NCBI GenBank assembly: GCA_903813345.2
Contig: CAIIXF020000007.1
Coordinates: forward strand, 4,593,730-4,657,729
DNA: 64,000 nucleotides
Source of the DNA: Owenia fusiformis
Taxonomy: Eukaryota > Annelida > Polychaeta > Sabellida > Oweniidae
Direction of reading: 5' to 3'
Below are positions 1-12,657 of this stretch, in pieces (position 1 is the stretch's first letter; the number at the start of each line of letters is the position of its first letter). The position numbers were made by a program, and so were the translations under genes. The notes below the pieces were generated by a model that searched no databases, was not told where the DNA came from, and saw only the letters and a program-made list of their open reading frames with translations.

Positions 1-383
1 CATAGCAGTGCCTAAATGTATGCAAAAACATATTTGCTAAATCCTTTCTTGCCTTGCAGGTTTTGAGGATTCTATATTTATTTATTCTAAGTGGCTTCTC
101 CTTTAGGAGACTATGGGATATACTTGAAGTTGATTTAGCTCCTTAACTGTGACAACACATTACATCACCTAAACCAGTCAATATGAGTGATGCTATTATG
201 AAACCACATGTTAACCAGTGTATTGTAGATAACATCATAATTATTTTATTTATTTATTTATTTATTTTCGTCTCACAGCAGATTTATTTTACAGATACTA
301 GTAGTACTAAAATGTCATAAAAACTGCCCCAGCCAGTGCAGCTTATGCACCTATAATCCTTATATATAATGTCTTTGTTTCAG
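1..383. other. Non-coding sequence upstream of first recognised exon
   Basis: No open frame or exon is supported here. A TTTA-type simple repeat lies at about 241-268. The stretch ends in a good splice acceptor (pyrimidine run plus CAG at 381-383), so it is probably an intron, with a 5' exon outside the window. Confidence 0.5.
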
Positions 384-3035
384 GCGACAGTAAAAATGAC
401 GACTCTTGGGAAGAAGAAATCTGTACAACAACTCCCTGAGCAAACAATGGTGAGTCAAACACTGTCTGCTAAGCTTAAAGTGCCTGATAAACTATAAAAT
501 GCGCATGCGTCCAGGTGTTGATAAACTATAAATAGCGAAAACCCAGGGTTTGTCATCACAAGGTAAGCCAGGACGTGTTGAGCGAACATCTAGTGTTGAT
601 ATTGAATTTACATGTAGCCAGATAAGTTTCCTTATTGAAATTACATATAGTTATTAGCAATACTTTGTAGGTGATAATTAATAAAATATGAGTATATATG
701 AGAGAAATCGGCCATTTCGAACCTGTTGAAAGTTTGTGGCTCTCGGCTACACCGGGGAATTTACTTCCATGAGTACAGACACAAATGTGGTGCTCCCCAA
801 GAGGTACGCGAGAAGGTGACCTGGCATCAAATGTACGACTAAATGCTTCTATCGAGTAGATAAAAGAACGAAAACGACAATAAGTTATTGCAAACGACAA
901 TTCCGAGCATTCATCTCACTGAAGTATTTTGAAGTGAAGAAAATATGATTTTTGTTTTGAAACATGGATTCAGATGAACGTAACTTCATTCTGACAACTA
1001 ATCAAAACTGAACAAAATTGATTATACGTAACAGACGATTTATTGTTTTACAATGTTTTGATCGGCTAAACGAATGAAACCAAGAAATTATGACATGTAA
1101 AATGGCAATTTTGAAATGTAAAATTTAAAAGTGACAAACACAACCTCCCTATCCACTCTTTATGAGCCCTAATATGTACATGCAGCAGTGGAAGTGTACA
1201 GCTTATTATCACACTGCTGGGTTTTGTATTCTAAAGCTTGTTGTTTTTAATAACACTGTTCACTCGACGTAAATGTTTTGTGTGTGCGCAGTCAACGATA
1301 ATCATTGTTTTATCCTGGTTATATGACCTCGGCAATTATAACAAAACCGTACTAAACGAAAAAAACGCAAATAAGAGAAAGCTTTCACACACATATAAAA
1401 AATGAACTAGTCTAATCCGCCAGTATAAACTCTGTTATATACGTAGCCAGGTCGGGCGCACACTTTAAGACTCACTTGTAATCTGGGCCAAAAATATTAA
1501 TGTAATCAGGCCAAAAATAATAATGTATATACCTTATATTATTTTGAGGAGAAAATGTTAAATTTTTATTAAATCTCTGTATTTTCTTGAAAAAGGTATG
1601 ACGTTTTTTAGAAACTAGGCTTGAGAAGGAATGATATATACAACAAACAGATAAGGCAGTTTATAATGTTCTTCTCCATGTCAGATAGTACTCCAATGTG
1701 CAGATATAATCTCTTTACTGTATATAATTTTCGTTTTGGAAAAGGTGGCGCCAATGATCAAATGATCAAATCTACAAACCTGTTAAATATAGCTCAAACA
1801 TAAATTCATAAAGTTGTAATTCACAAATAACAAAATCACTATTGACAAAACGTTTTCAAAAATGATTGTAACGTTTTGTCAAAATAGCAGCTTAAGAAAC
1901 AGCATAAATGGTTAATTGTTATCCTTTCATTTGTATTGGTAACTGCACTGAGAAAACAACCTCTGTATAAAATGTCATTTGGGTCATGTTTTAAAACGCA
2001 AAATAGAGTGAAAACAAGTGGAATCGGCAAGGAATAAAGTAAACAGGCATAATGTCAATGCTCAAAATTGTATAGAAATGTATTAAAATGAGACCATTCT
2101 TTCAAGTTTATAGAGAAATGAATGGAGTAAATTTGACTAGCAAGACATTTTGAACAGACGGACCTTATTTTTAACCTTATGATCTCTCTCCTTGTAGTAG
2201 TACCTTTTGTGGATAGATTGGATTTGTATCATGTAAAAGGAGATAGACATTTCACTTTTGGTTAAAAACATATGAAATGAGTGATAAAATGTCAGTTTAT
2301 AGTGAAACTTTATCAGAAGGTCCGAAGGTGAGTTATTAAGGTACAGCTGGAAAATAACATTTTGGTAAAAAATTGCTATACCTGCACTTGTTATTTTCTG
2401 GTACAAAATAAAGTATGAAGGCATGTGTTAATTTCCTTGCTTTTTTAATTAAATTAGAAATATACATTAGAATACACCTACTCATTTTATTCCTTGCTGC
2501 AAAAGGTCATAAATCTCATTAATTTTTTCGAGGGTAAAAATAATTGTAAAATGTAATTTTTAAAACCAGATAAGTGATGATTAGAAGTTTATTCTAACAA
2601 AGGTTCAACATTTCTTATTCAATTTCCTGCTTTATGCCTGGATATTTTCCATGTACATTATTGTGTTGCTAATATTTGATTGTGCCTTTACTTGGCTAGA
2701 AGGTAGCCATTAATAAATGGGGCATTTTACAGTTTTTGCTATAATTAAAAAAGTACTGGAGCAATTTTGTTAATACTGTATCTTTATTATATGAATACAT
2801 GTACTTGTTATATGAATAGATGTACTTGCAAGAGGCACTTTCTAATATGACACATTGTGTTTTAAGGCGACAATTTTGAAAAATGCCATTTTAATAATTT
2901 ATATGTATTATTTTAAGTTTTTTGCTTTAATTGGAAAAGCAGTGGAGTGATTTTGTTCATGTTTTATATTTAAGGTCAGGTGGTGTTGCTGTAATTCAGG
3001 TTTTGATTGATCTGATTTATTACATCATGGTATGC

Positions 3036-3068
<33 letters not shown>

Positions 3069-6000
3069 TCAGACAAAAGCAGAGATAGCAGAATGTATAT
3101 TTGACAAAACAACTAAAGGATGGCGAGGGACAACTAATATGACAGCCACTGCTGTAACAAAGGTATCCATCTTTGAGAGTGATGGCCACGTGTGGTTTGG
3201 AACCCTTGGAGTGCAAAGGGATTCCCCTAATATTTTATTTTTAGGTGCTACTCACAGATGATACTTACTGTGTTAACTTCCATCCTCCAACTCTCTTTAC
3301 ACCCCATAATATTTGTTTACATTCTTTCTTGTGCTATAATCCCGGATGTTGAGCAGAAGATGCATTCATGAAATCATGTCAAAATTTCAAATGGTTTTAT
3401 TGTGAGGGATTGGGTGGGGGGTGCAGATGGTGCAAGAAGTTCTGTTGAAAGTTTGACATTATTTCAACTTAAGTCATCCTAGTTTTCAACATCTTTTCTT
3501 ATTTTACATTTCTGTCGATAATATTTCATGAATATTTGATTTAACCCTTATGTGTCTTTTATGTGTTTAACCCTAACAGAACCGATCGGAGTTAGATGAG
3601 TACAAATATGACAAGAAGATCAAAGGATGGAGGGGACCTGTCACAATGGCCAAGGCTGTCTCACAGGTAGCATGCTCTTTTTATTTTCATGATACATGTA
3701 CAAAGATACAATATAAAACATATAAGGCACCTTTATTAGGTATCTCATACATACATATCTTAAACGAATTATATTTTGAAATACTGGCATATTACTTAGT
3801 GTAACAGCACATTTAATATATTTGGGATGGCGACATCTGGAACTGTTTTCTTTTCATATGTAGCTAAAGTAATCTGTTTCAATCAATACAGCCAAAAATT
3901 TCAACTTGATTCCTTGATAAACATGAAAACAGGACAATTTGTATTAGCATTTATTGAACAACCCTTGTAATTTGTAAATATTTGAATCAACGCTCAGTAT
4001 CTAAGTTCACGATTCTACAACATTGATAAAAAGTGGTTCTTATTTGTCAAGAAAGCATGGAATAATATCAAAATCCTTCAAGCTGTATACAGAGCTATTA
4101 ATAACACTTGGCTAAAGAGTATCAACAATACATTTGAAAAGATTTCCAATTCTATCAACACTATGATATTTGTTCAGTGTTTTATGTCCCATTCCTCATT
4201 TTTGAAGCGTTTCTTTGGCATATGCCATTTTTATGCCATTTGTCTTTTGAATGAATAAACTTCTAGGTTCACTGGTACTTTGTAGATAATAATTACCTTG
4301 AATTTTGATAAATTCTTTCAAATTCTCTCTCTCATATTTAGAAAAAAACAAAGCTGAGTGTGATATTTTATTTATGGGCCTTCTTTACCTCCTAGTTAGG
4401 ATTGTGACCAAGAATTGTGACAATTTCTATAGGTAATAGGATCGTAGTTGGGCAAGATATATGAAACTGTTTACGTGTATTTGATTACGTGTAAGTCGGA
4501 TTCTATGATTTTTGTTGGATTATTTTGTAATTGCTTTGATTTATGTAAGGGTAAGTATTATGTACGATTTTTTTTCAGGATTTTTCGTCAAATGAATGCA
4601 AAATAATTTTAACCATTTGGACCAAAATTTGACAAAATATGCCTGCTATTTTCATGTTTTTTCTTATTGTCACATGGGTACAAATAGATTTTTTAGGTGG
4701 GTGCAAGCCACTGGCTTTAATGCTTGGGGAGATAAGTGAGTCATAGTATGTGTGTAAGTTTTAATGAAAATTAAAACATTATTTCTTCATTAATCTTTTC
4801 ATAAATCCCTTCATTAAATTTAAGTTTCAGGATGATTTACATGGGCAAAGCCAATTAAGTCAGGTACATTTATAATTATGTATACATTCCAGCACTACAT
4901 GTATATATATGGCATATGGTGAAGACATGTATAACCTGTTTAACATTTTGATTCCTTAATTTCAAATAATTCAATCATTTGATAGGCACTGTTTCACCAT
5001 CTCCCATGTTTTCTTTATATTTGCAGCTTAAGTTATTTTTGTTACCATTTCAAGACATGTTGACTTCATTGTACTTTTATATCTTTGTTTTTGTGCATGC
5101 GTTCACAAATTAAAATGCTTTACAGTAAAACCTGTATATATGACCTCTCTTATCCAAACACCTCTTGATGTGAACACTTTTTCTGTCACAATTTTTTATT
5201 ATCTCCCATTGACTCACATGTTAAGAAACTTTGAACACCTGCTAATTTGAACAGTTAATATGAACACTTTTGGCTGTCTGATTGGTCTCAATTCAACAGA
5301 TTTTGCTGTATTTCACTGAACTAGATACTTATAATTTTATGTTCCCACTAAAACAATTTTGTATGATATATGTTTAAAGGTCACAGGTCATCAATAATGT
5401 CACAGGTCATCAATAATGTCCTGAATTGTAATTAATTACATTTTTGCTAGACCCCCCTCCCTCCCTCATAGACCCCCCTCCCTCCCTCCCTCAAAAAATG
5501 TAATATCAAACATCGTCATGTTCCTCATACAACAAAATGTTACAGACTTTTGACTTTTATTGACTCACCCAAAAGCTATCACAATTCACAATGGAAGATT
5601 TGATTCGAAGTGTGTCGCTTACCTGCTTTAAGATCTCACACCATTGTAGGCTTATGCCTTATGGGTATAGGACCTCTGCTCGGGAAGAAACTTTCAATAT
5701 GGCCACTCAATTCAAAATGGCTGCCATTTTTCATAAAAATGTAATCTTTGATAACTCAAATATTAGTAGACAGATTTGGTTCAAATTTTATATGCTGATA
5801 CCTTGGGAGAAAGGAGCTTTGGTGAAGATGAGATTTTCAAGATGGCCAAAATATCCTAGATGCGAGTAGAAATAATCTTGATTTACGTCATTAAATTCAC
5901 AATTCAGTCAATCTGATGTCATATTTGGAATCTATATGTAAAATTACATCTAGAAATGTGGTTTTGAGTTTATCAACTTTGAAAATTTAATTTTCTTTGA

Positions 6001-9000
6001 AAATGTGACTTCTAGGTCGGGGAGATTCCCCATAGAGCCCATGTTGTAAAACCACAAAAAGTGAAATATCTTTTCTTGTGTTGGGCAGATAGTATTTTCT
6101 TTTACTGGACATATTTTAATTTGTATAACTATCACATACATGCGGGTAATATGAAAAGTGAACCACTAAAACTGATGAATATTCAAGTTTAAGGGAATTT
6201 TGTAATACCCTGCCATGTTATTTCCCCCGAATCAGCCTCCTGGTGGCGAAACTGGTAACTACCTACTCGCATCTGAGTAATTGCAGCCATTTAAAAAAAT
6301 GTTTTTGCCATTTGGTTCAAATTTTATATGGCGCTGATGCTTAGAGACAAAGGAGCTCTGGTCAAGAAGACATATTCAAGATGGCTACCAAATTTTAAAA
6401 TGGCCACCATTTTTTGTTATCTTTGATAAGTTATCTGAGTCAACTCAAATATCAATGGATGGATTTGGTTGAAATTTTATATGCTGATACCAAGGGAGCT
6501 CTGTTTAAGAAGAAATCTTTCGCTATTTATCAAGACATGTTTTATTCGGTACTCCTTGGAGTTGCTGTTTTCTAGTTTGCTTCATTGTCAACTGTTACAT
6601 TTTGGTTTAGTGGACAGAGCCAGAACGTCCGCAATCACATAAGTCCATAGCACAGTTATGGCATGGTCAGGGGAATGGTACAAAGAATCGAGAACCTCCG
6701 CCCAATGCTTTAAGACGGCACGCTTATTTTATGAAGGTAACTCAACAGCCTGAAACCAGGGGGCGCTTTGGGTGAATTTGAGCAGATTCACCTGCTTTAT
6801 GTTAACATTGAAGAACGTGTACATTGTGGCTTATTAGCAATAGATGGATGTTACAGGCTATATTTAGAGTTATTAAATGCTCATTTTTTCATGTGCTTAC
6901 TATATTAAAAAGATTATTTTAGCCTATACATGGATGCTTTTAGATATTTTCACAAGTTTTCACTATGCTTTTTTATTTCCAGGATTCACAAGTATACAAG
7001 TTATAGTCATATATAACAATGCACATTTATTTATATTAACATTATAAACATTTATATTGTTAGCATTTTATGCTACTTATAATTATTGTAAACATTTATA
7101 TTGTATGCATTTTGCTTTTACAGTTTCAAGTAGATTTTTAGCCTTTTCAGTAGTTTCATATTGAATATGTTTGCCTTGTAGTATACTAGTATCAGTAATA
7201 TTTAAATGTTATATTTTGTACTTACATTTTGTAATGGTTTTTATTAAAAACATTTATCATCAAGTCTTTTTTTGTTAAGTTAAGTAAGCAAACATTAGAT
7301 AAGTAGAAAGATTCTTATAAATACATTTTTCAGATTTTCTTGGAAATATTTTTTTTATATCTTAGATTATTATTCATCATGAGTCAATGGCTTTTTATAA
7401 AATAAATAAACAGTACATATATATAATATTTAGTACTTTATGTAAAAATGCAATATATCCACTATTCCGTCTATTAGAATCATATACATTTATGAACTGT
7501 ATCTAACCATATACAAACAACTGAAAAGATTTTAACAACATGTTTAGTAATAGAATTGAAAATTCGAAATTGAAGAATAGTTTCTTGCTATCATTACAGT
7601 TTTCCAAACTTCGTAAAAACAAGGAGAAACAGATGGCACAGCAAGACAAGGAGAAATCTCGATTTAAGATGAAACAGATTGACGATGATTATAATGTGGA
7701 TCTGGACAATGATGAAAATGATAGTGATGTCAGTGTATCTGAGGTTAGTCTAAACTGAAAACTGAGAAATGCATTGTTATATATGGAGTTATAAAATGAA
7801 GTGGAGTTTCGAATCAGCAAGGAATACAATACATTAACAAATTAGGTTGGCAATTTGAATATTGTAGATAAAGTAATAGAATAACTATGTTTTTGCTCAA
7901 TCTTTTGAATCTTGAGATAACAGGCATGATGAGGCATAGAATAACATTAACCAGAAAGAATCCATTATTATTGAAAACCATAGTCTTGCATCTAGGTGGG
8001 ATATTATAGGGAGGTTCAGAAGGGCTTTATATAGGACCATAGACAGTTCTTTGAAATCTGTTGCAGGATGTCGTCAATGAGGTACCAGTAGTGACTCGTC
8101 CATTCTCTGGAAATAAAAAAGATGTTGACGAAAGTGGATCCTTGAAGTACGCCTCCTGGAGGTGTCCTGGTGTCTATAAGCCTGAAAGGTATAATAGTTG
8201 ATACATTATTGAACTGTATTAAATGTAGAGCACGCCACAATAATTCAAACTAATGCACATTTACACTAAATAGGATCAATACATTGCACTTGGTAAATAA
8301 TCAACTCTCAAATAAATGTTGGTATATGTTAATTGTTTCTGAATGAAAGAATTTTAAAATTGCAAAATGATAATAAATGATTCCAGAGAATCCAAGTTCA
8401 AAGTAGAATCAGTATAAAGAATTTGTTGGTTTTAAAGAACTCAATCTATTTCAGGGTGAAAGATTTTGAGTTTGAAAAGCCTGAGCCTCAATTCTCCTCT
8501 GCCAGTTTCACATCCCCAGCTCAGCAGGTGCTTCGTCTTGGGAAAGTCATTGAACAGAAGGAGAAAGACATTGATTATCTCCGAGATGCTTTGTTTAAGT
8601 CGCAGAGAGAGAATTACAAGCTATGTAAACAGATTGAAGGGTATGTGAATTATGTTAAACTGGTAACAAATAAAATGTTGATTCAGAGCTAAAGTTTATT
8701 TTACATTTTACACCCGCTTCCTGTTCTAATTCCTTTGAGTCATCAACTTATATTTATTGCAACAATTTTACGCTCATTAATCTCTAATATTCATTGACAT
8801 TTTATACTTGCAACATTTTACGCTCATTTTTATTGTGATGCCTTAAGTCATCAACATTTTACACTCTATCCTTTCTATTTCATATCAGTCATCTACAAAC
8901 AATGAAAATTACCTTTTCTAAATATTTCAGGTACTCTGGCAAAGATTATGACAGCCTTAAGAAAGAGAACCTGATCTTGAAAGAACAACTAACCAGAGTC

Positions 9001-9294
9001 ATGCGCGAAAATGCCAGACTTCACGGAGAAAAATATAAGGACACAAATCACATATTCCATAAGTTAAAAATAGAGGAAAAACTTGAAGAACAGTATGGGG
9101 TTAAAAATAAAAATATCCCTAAACCAAAAATAGCAAAGACTTTATATGACGAAGACACTGTCAATCTAGAAAATACAAGAAATCTGAACTCTAGTAAAGA
9201 TGGCAGTAACAGTAGTATAGACAATCTGAATACCTCCCACAGGTCTAATACCTCACCAGGAAATCGATCAAAAAATATCAGTGGCTTAAAATAA
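384..9294 (+). CDS. Unrecognised coiled-coil protein with duplicated KGWRG exons (8 exons)
   Basis: Exons that join in one frame: 384-449 (first ATG 396), 3073-3162, 3580-3666, 6611-6736, 7600-7743, 8067-8188, 8455-8640 and 8931-9294 (TAA at 9292). Every junction has AG acceptor and GT donor and the phases agree. From ATG 396 (A at -3) the product is 390 residues; there is no stop between 384 and the ATG, so coding could begin further upstream. Residues 19-48 and 49-77 are two homologous units, each with F/Y-D-K followed by KGWRG and a conserved Met. Residues 120-167 run from basic (KLRKNKEKQ) to strongly acidic (DDDYNVDLDND). Residues about 233-269 and 276-305 look like coiled coil, then a Ser/Asn-rich tail. 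I do not recognise the family; a centrosomal or ciliary role would be a guess from the coiled coil alone. Exons 4-8 lie inside the tandem duplication that starts at 6500. Confidence 0.8.
500..510. promoter_or_regulatory. NRF1-like palindrome
   Basis: TGCGCATGCGT, close to the NRF1 consensus GCGCATGCGC. Similar sites recur in this window at 14037, 14088, 19907 and 41206. There is no proof of function; one of these copies sits inside a transposon. Confidence 0.3.
3036..3070 (+). repeat. (TGAT)n microsatellite at a splice acceptor
   Basis: About eight TGAT/GATT units run directly into the TTTCAG acceptor of exon 2 (3073). The array therefore occupies the expected branch-point and pyrimidine region. 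Confidence 0.85.
5123..5308. mobile_element. Tigger/pogo-like MITE
   Basis: The terminal inverted repeats CAGTAAAACCTGT and ACAGATTTTGCTG are related with two mismatches, and each end is flanked by TA, as expected for Tc1/mariner/pogo elements. The 186-bp body has no coding capacity. Assignment to pogo/Tigger rests on the terminus style only. Confidence 0.55.
5384..5425. repeat. Short tandem duplication containing AGGTCA
   Basis: Two adjacent copies of an approximately 20-bp unit, CACAGGTCATCAATAATGT. Each contains an AGGTCA half-site. Confidence 0.7.
5450..5495. repeat. Pyrimidine tract, duplicated CCCTCC unit
   Basis: Two adjacent units of GACCCCCCTCCCTCCCTC type. The minus strand is G-rich and could form a G-quadruplex. 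Confidence 0.6.
5590..6510. repeat. Degenerate repeat cluster at the left duplication breakpoint
   Basis: Three diverged copies of a unit containing GGTTCAAATTTTATATG.. followed by GCTGAT and GGAGCT, near 5776, 6313 and 6467, separated by AAGATGGCC-type stretches. The third copy runs across position 6500, the left edge of the duplicated segment. The open frame at 5591-5869 lies within this repeat and is not considered a gene. Confidence 0.55.
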
Positions 9295-9815
9295 ATGTGT
9301 ATGGCATTGTTATGGTTTCCATTTTTGTGACGGCGCTTGGTGATCGGGGGTTGGCAGTTGGTGGTTGGCTGTTTGTAGTTGGTGGTTGGCGATTGGTGTC
9401 TGTAACAATTTCTTACAACTTCCCATAACTTAACAAATACTGTTTAGACTGACTTCAATTTTTTTCAAAATCATCTTCAAGTTCTGAAAAGTTCAAATCT
9501 GACTATAGATTTTGAGATTTGACCTTCAATGACCATCTCAAGGTCAAAAAGATTCATAACATTGTGAGCACCGAGGTGGTGACATTTTGTCATATTAATG
9601 CCTTGTTGTGATTTAAGGTATTGGTGAATTTAACTGCTGGCTGATGGATTAAACTTTTATTTTATGACCAACTCATTTAAATATCGACTTATTGAATAGT
9701 ACCTACTACTATTCATATTTAATTTCAGTAATCCACCAACCAGCCGTTGAATTTGTGAATACTCTCAATATCCTTATACTGAATTGTTTTTCTTTGTTAA
9801 CAACTTTGAAATAAA
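9295..9815 (+). other. 3' UTR of the coiled-coil gene
   Basis: Follows the TAA at 9292. The first AATAAA in sense orientation is at 9810-9815. It includes a GT-rich tract with repeated TTGGTGGTTGGC at 9335-9402 and a fragment of the AGGTCA-rich repeat family. The same sequence follows the copy 2 exons, with AATAAA at 27693. Confidence 0.5.
9421..9560. repeat. Diverged fragment of the AGGTCA-rich repeat family
   Basis: Shares the order AAGTTCTGAAAAGTTCAAATCTGAC, TTTGACCTTCA, TGACC and AAGGTCAAAAAG with the spacer block of the elements at 17754 and 23409, but is clearly diverged. The copy 2 equivalent is at 27304-27443. Confidence 0.65.
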
Positions 9816-10022
9816 CAACTTATTATACAAATAATCTGCCTGTGCATGATAAATCAGAAGTTTTTGTTTCTGTTACATTGATAATTTATAAGCATGAAGT
9901 TTAATGCTTGAGGTATTTGTGAAGAAACACACAACCAAGAAAATCAGACCTTTGTTTTTAAGTTAGTGAAAAAATCTTATGACATCATGATTTCCATGGT
10001 TAAAAATTTGTTAAAGTTAAAA

Positions 10023-10682
10023 GAAGGAGGGAAAGTATCGCAACAGATTTCGTAACAGGTGCATATGTTAGGCCAATGCATTATCTCCAGGAAAAGCATG
10101 CATAGAGATGATAAAATAATTTTGACTTTGAGACAGGGAAGATGCAAACAATCCACCCACATGTTTTTTCTGAAATGTTGTCCTGATTTTCAACCCCTTC
10201 CACCTCTGCTTTTCCAATTTTTGTTGCATCAATATGTTGCGTTTTGACACACAATTAAACCCTTTAAAGGAATAAGTAATTCCTCCAGGGGTTTTAAAGA
10301 AATCCATAATGGGAGACCAAAATTAGCTGAAAGCAATGGATCGCATGAGTTCTCCCTATAGGAAAATAACATGGGGAGTATTGTTTTCCACTTTATTGAA
10401 GAGGAATCACTTATTCCTTTAAAAGGGGTTAATTAACTTTGTCTTAAAATGCAACATATTGATGCAAAAAAATTGAAAAAGCAGGGGTGGAAACGGTTGA
10501 AAATCAGGACGACATTTCAGAATAACATGTTTCAAAATCTAAATTATTTTATCATCTCTATGAGTGCTTTTCCTGGAGATAATGCATTGGCCTAACATAT
10601 GCACCTGTTTAAATGCTCAGAATATAGTCAAAATCCAAAACATGACTGTCCAAAATCTGTTGCGATATTTACCCTCCTCCTC
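10023..10682. mobile_element. Foldback element (long inverted repeats), copy 1
   Basis: The left arm (10023-10286) and right arm (10401-10682) are reverse complements along most of their length around a 114-bp loop. The outer ends read GGAGGG..TATCGCAACAGATTT and AAAATCTGTTGCGATA..CCCTCC. The left arm lacks about 50 bp that the right arm has. There is no coding capacity; open frames on both strands (10059-10307) are by-products of the palindrome. Superfamily unknown. Confidence 0.75.
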
Positions 10683-10777
10683 AAGAGTAAAAATGTTGGG
10701 AGCAATCTTTTAAAGGCACATGTCATGGTTTTCCTTTACAATAAAGATTTTATTCCCTGAGATATTAAAATTCAACT

Positions 10778-11188
10778 CAGGCCCGGCCCCTTAGCCAGGA
10801 TTTGCCAAATTTGGAAAATTCCAGGGGGTTTACTTTTGACAATTTTGGTCCAAATATGGCCAAAATCACTTAAAAAGTGCTCAGAATGGTGAAAAGCTGC
10901 ATGATTTTGACAGAATTTTTGGGCAGGGGGTTCGCTCTAAACTATCGAAACAACAAGGGGTTAGAGAAAAAAACTTCTGTGCTTGAGGGAAAAAAATTGT
11001 TGGCCACTAAAACCCAAAAGTGGGCCCAAATTTTGAAATTATGAGGCCCATTTTCTTCAAATTTTGGCCTGAAATTAAAAAATAAGGCCTTAAAAGGCCC
11101 AGTAATGATCAAATAGGCCCACTTTTTGGGGCCTTAAGGCTTTTTTTGGTCCACAAAGGGAGGGGGAGCAGGCCCCCCAGATCCGCTA
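10778..11188. mobile_element. CAGGCCCG..-type TIR element, copy 1
   Basis: It begins CAGGCCCGGCCCCTTAGCCAG and ends near CCCCCCAGATCCGC, with GGCCCA/GGCCTTAAGGCC-rich interior. The ends and the early interior (AAATATGGCCAAAATCACT) match the element at 59712-60026, which shows it is a dispersed family. No coding capacity. Confidence 0.55.
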
Positions 11189-12657
11189 GTACATACTGGA
11201 GCATAGTCTTGCTTCATGACCCTGGACCCCCCCCCCATATCTACCTCAACAACTTATTGTGGCGGAGTTGGTGGTTGTAATGGGGGAGGGTGATTACAAG
11301 GGCTTGTAGCTTGACTAACTGAAGCATTTCAAAAGCCTATGTGTTGAACAACAAATCCAACAAGATAATAAAATAGATGGCACAAGTGGTTTCAAATGGG
11401 GCACTACATACAACCAACATAGAATTTATAACCATACATTTCACAGCCTTGAGATAAATGTTGCAAAAAACTGGCCAAGTTCTGATTGCCCAAGTTGTTA
11501 TTTTTCTAGCAATATCAATAAATTTTGCAACCTATTATATGACATCATTAATCTTGCCAATAATATATAATAGCTTCTTTCATCTACCAAAAGGTGGCAG
11601 GGTTCATTAGATAGTGTTGCCTGATTGCAGAAGGGTCTATTGGAAGCTAAAATCAAATATTTTGTCAAAAGATCTCTGGTAATTTTTACTCTTATTCCAG
11701 CCCCTCAAAAGATGAATTTCATTTGGGGTTGTTTTTACTTTATAATTTAAAAAGTTTTTCAAAATTTGCCTTTGGTGCTATTATTTTGCATTCCTTTAAC
11801 ATGACCTACTTTAGCGGAGTAATATAAAATCTTAATTGATGTAAAATGACCCAATTAATGTATTCGTATATTCTCAACTTCACATTTATTTCACATGTTT
11901 TAATAAAGTAATATACTTATTTTTGTTGAAAAAACGAAAATATTAAAGAAAACAAATTCCCTTAAAAAATGACCATATAATTTATGTGAGGATTATATTT
12001 TGAGGCGGATGTGTCAGTGGCCTGATTAATTTGAAAGCCACGCCATCTTGGAATTCAAATTTGTTTCGTGAAGAGGGCAAAAGACTGCGTTTTCTCCAAC
12101 ATATATAACGATTGAAGTGACCAGATAACTAGTTTTGGATTGTAAAGGTCCTAGAGGTTAGGTGCGTATACCAAGTTTGCTAATAACCTCACCTTTAGTT
12201 ATGTTTTTCACTGTTCAAAAGTGTGGTGTTTCATTTGAAAAAAATTATTTCCGAAACGGACATCAAAATATTTTTGAAAAGTGTCGGTCAAGAACAGTCT
12301 AAATAAGCTACATATTATGAATATCTTGGCAGACTATTATATTTGTATGATATATGTTCATACCATGCTTTATATTTAGGGTAGTAAGAAAGTAGAATTA
12401 GCGGGAAAATATTTAGAATTTCTTTGTGTTTATTTTACTGAATGAGTCACATTCTCCTGTCCATTCCAGTTCATGTGCTTCCAGATTTTATTTTTTATTT
12501 ACTTCATGCATCCACTTTCACTGGTAGAATGTGAGTCTGTATCCTTGGAATCTTTGAAAATACAGCTCACAATAATCACTTAGAACTTTCTTTCATTTTT
12601 GAGTTGAGGTGATTGAGGCTTACTCGAGTCTGTGCTACACGCACCTAGAACTCATTT
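11189..12657. other. No gene seen
   Basis: AT-rich sequence with a C-run at about 11227-11236 whose length (10 versus 11) is one of the two differences found between the duplication copies. No exon, RNA gene or element boundary is recognised. The same holds for 29072-30541. Confidence 0.5.

Larger units (their letters stand above)
450..3072 (+). other. Intron 1 of the coiled-coil gene
   Basis: It starts with GTGAGT and ends with TTTCAG. No coding exon is seen inside; the short open frames at 556-900, 1621-1803, 1839-2030 and 2137-2424 have no exon signals I trust. It contains a TGCGCATGCGT palindrome at 500-510 and a TGAT microsatellite just before its acceptor. Confidence 0.6.
3667..6610 (+). 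other. Intron 3 of the coiled-coil gene
   Basis: A long intron between exon 3 and exon 4 with no coding exon seen. It holds a Tigger-like MITE, a short tandem duplication, a CCCTCC-rich tract and a repeated GGTTCAAATTTTATATG unit. The left breakpoint of the 16-kb tandem duplication lies in it at 6500. Confidence 0.6.

Noticed and set aside
10059-10307. Overlapping frames on both strands
   Set aside because: They lie in the arm of a foldback element; the symmetry explains openness on both strands.
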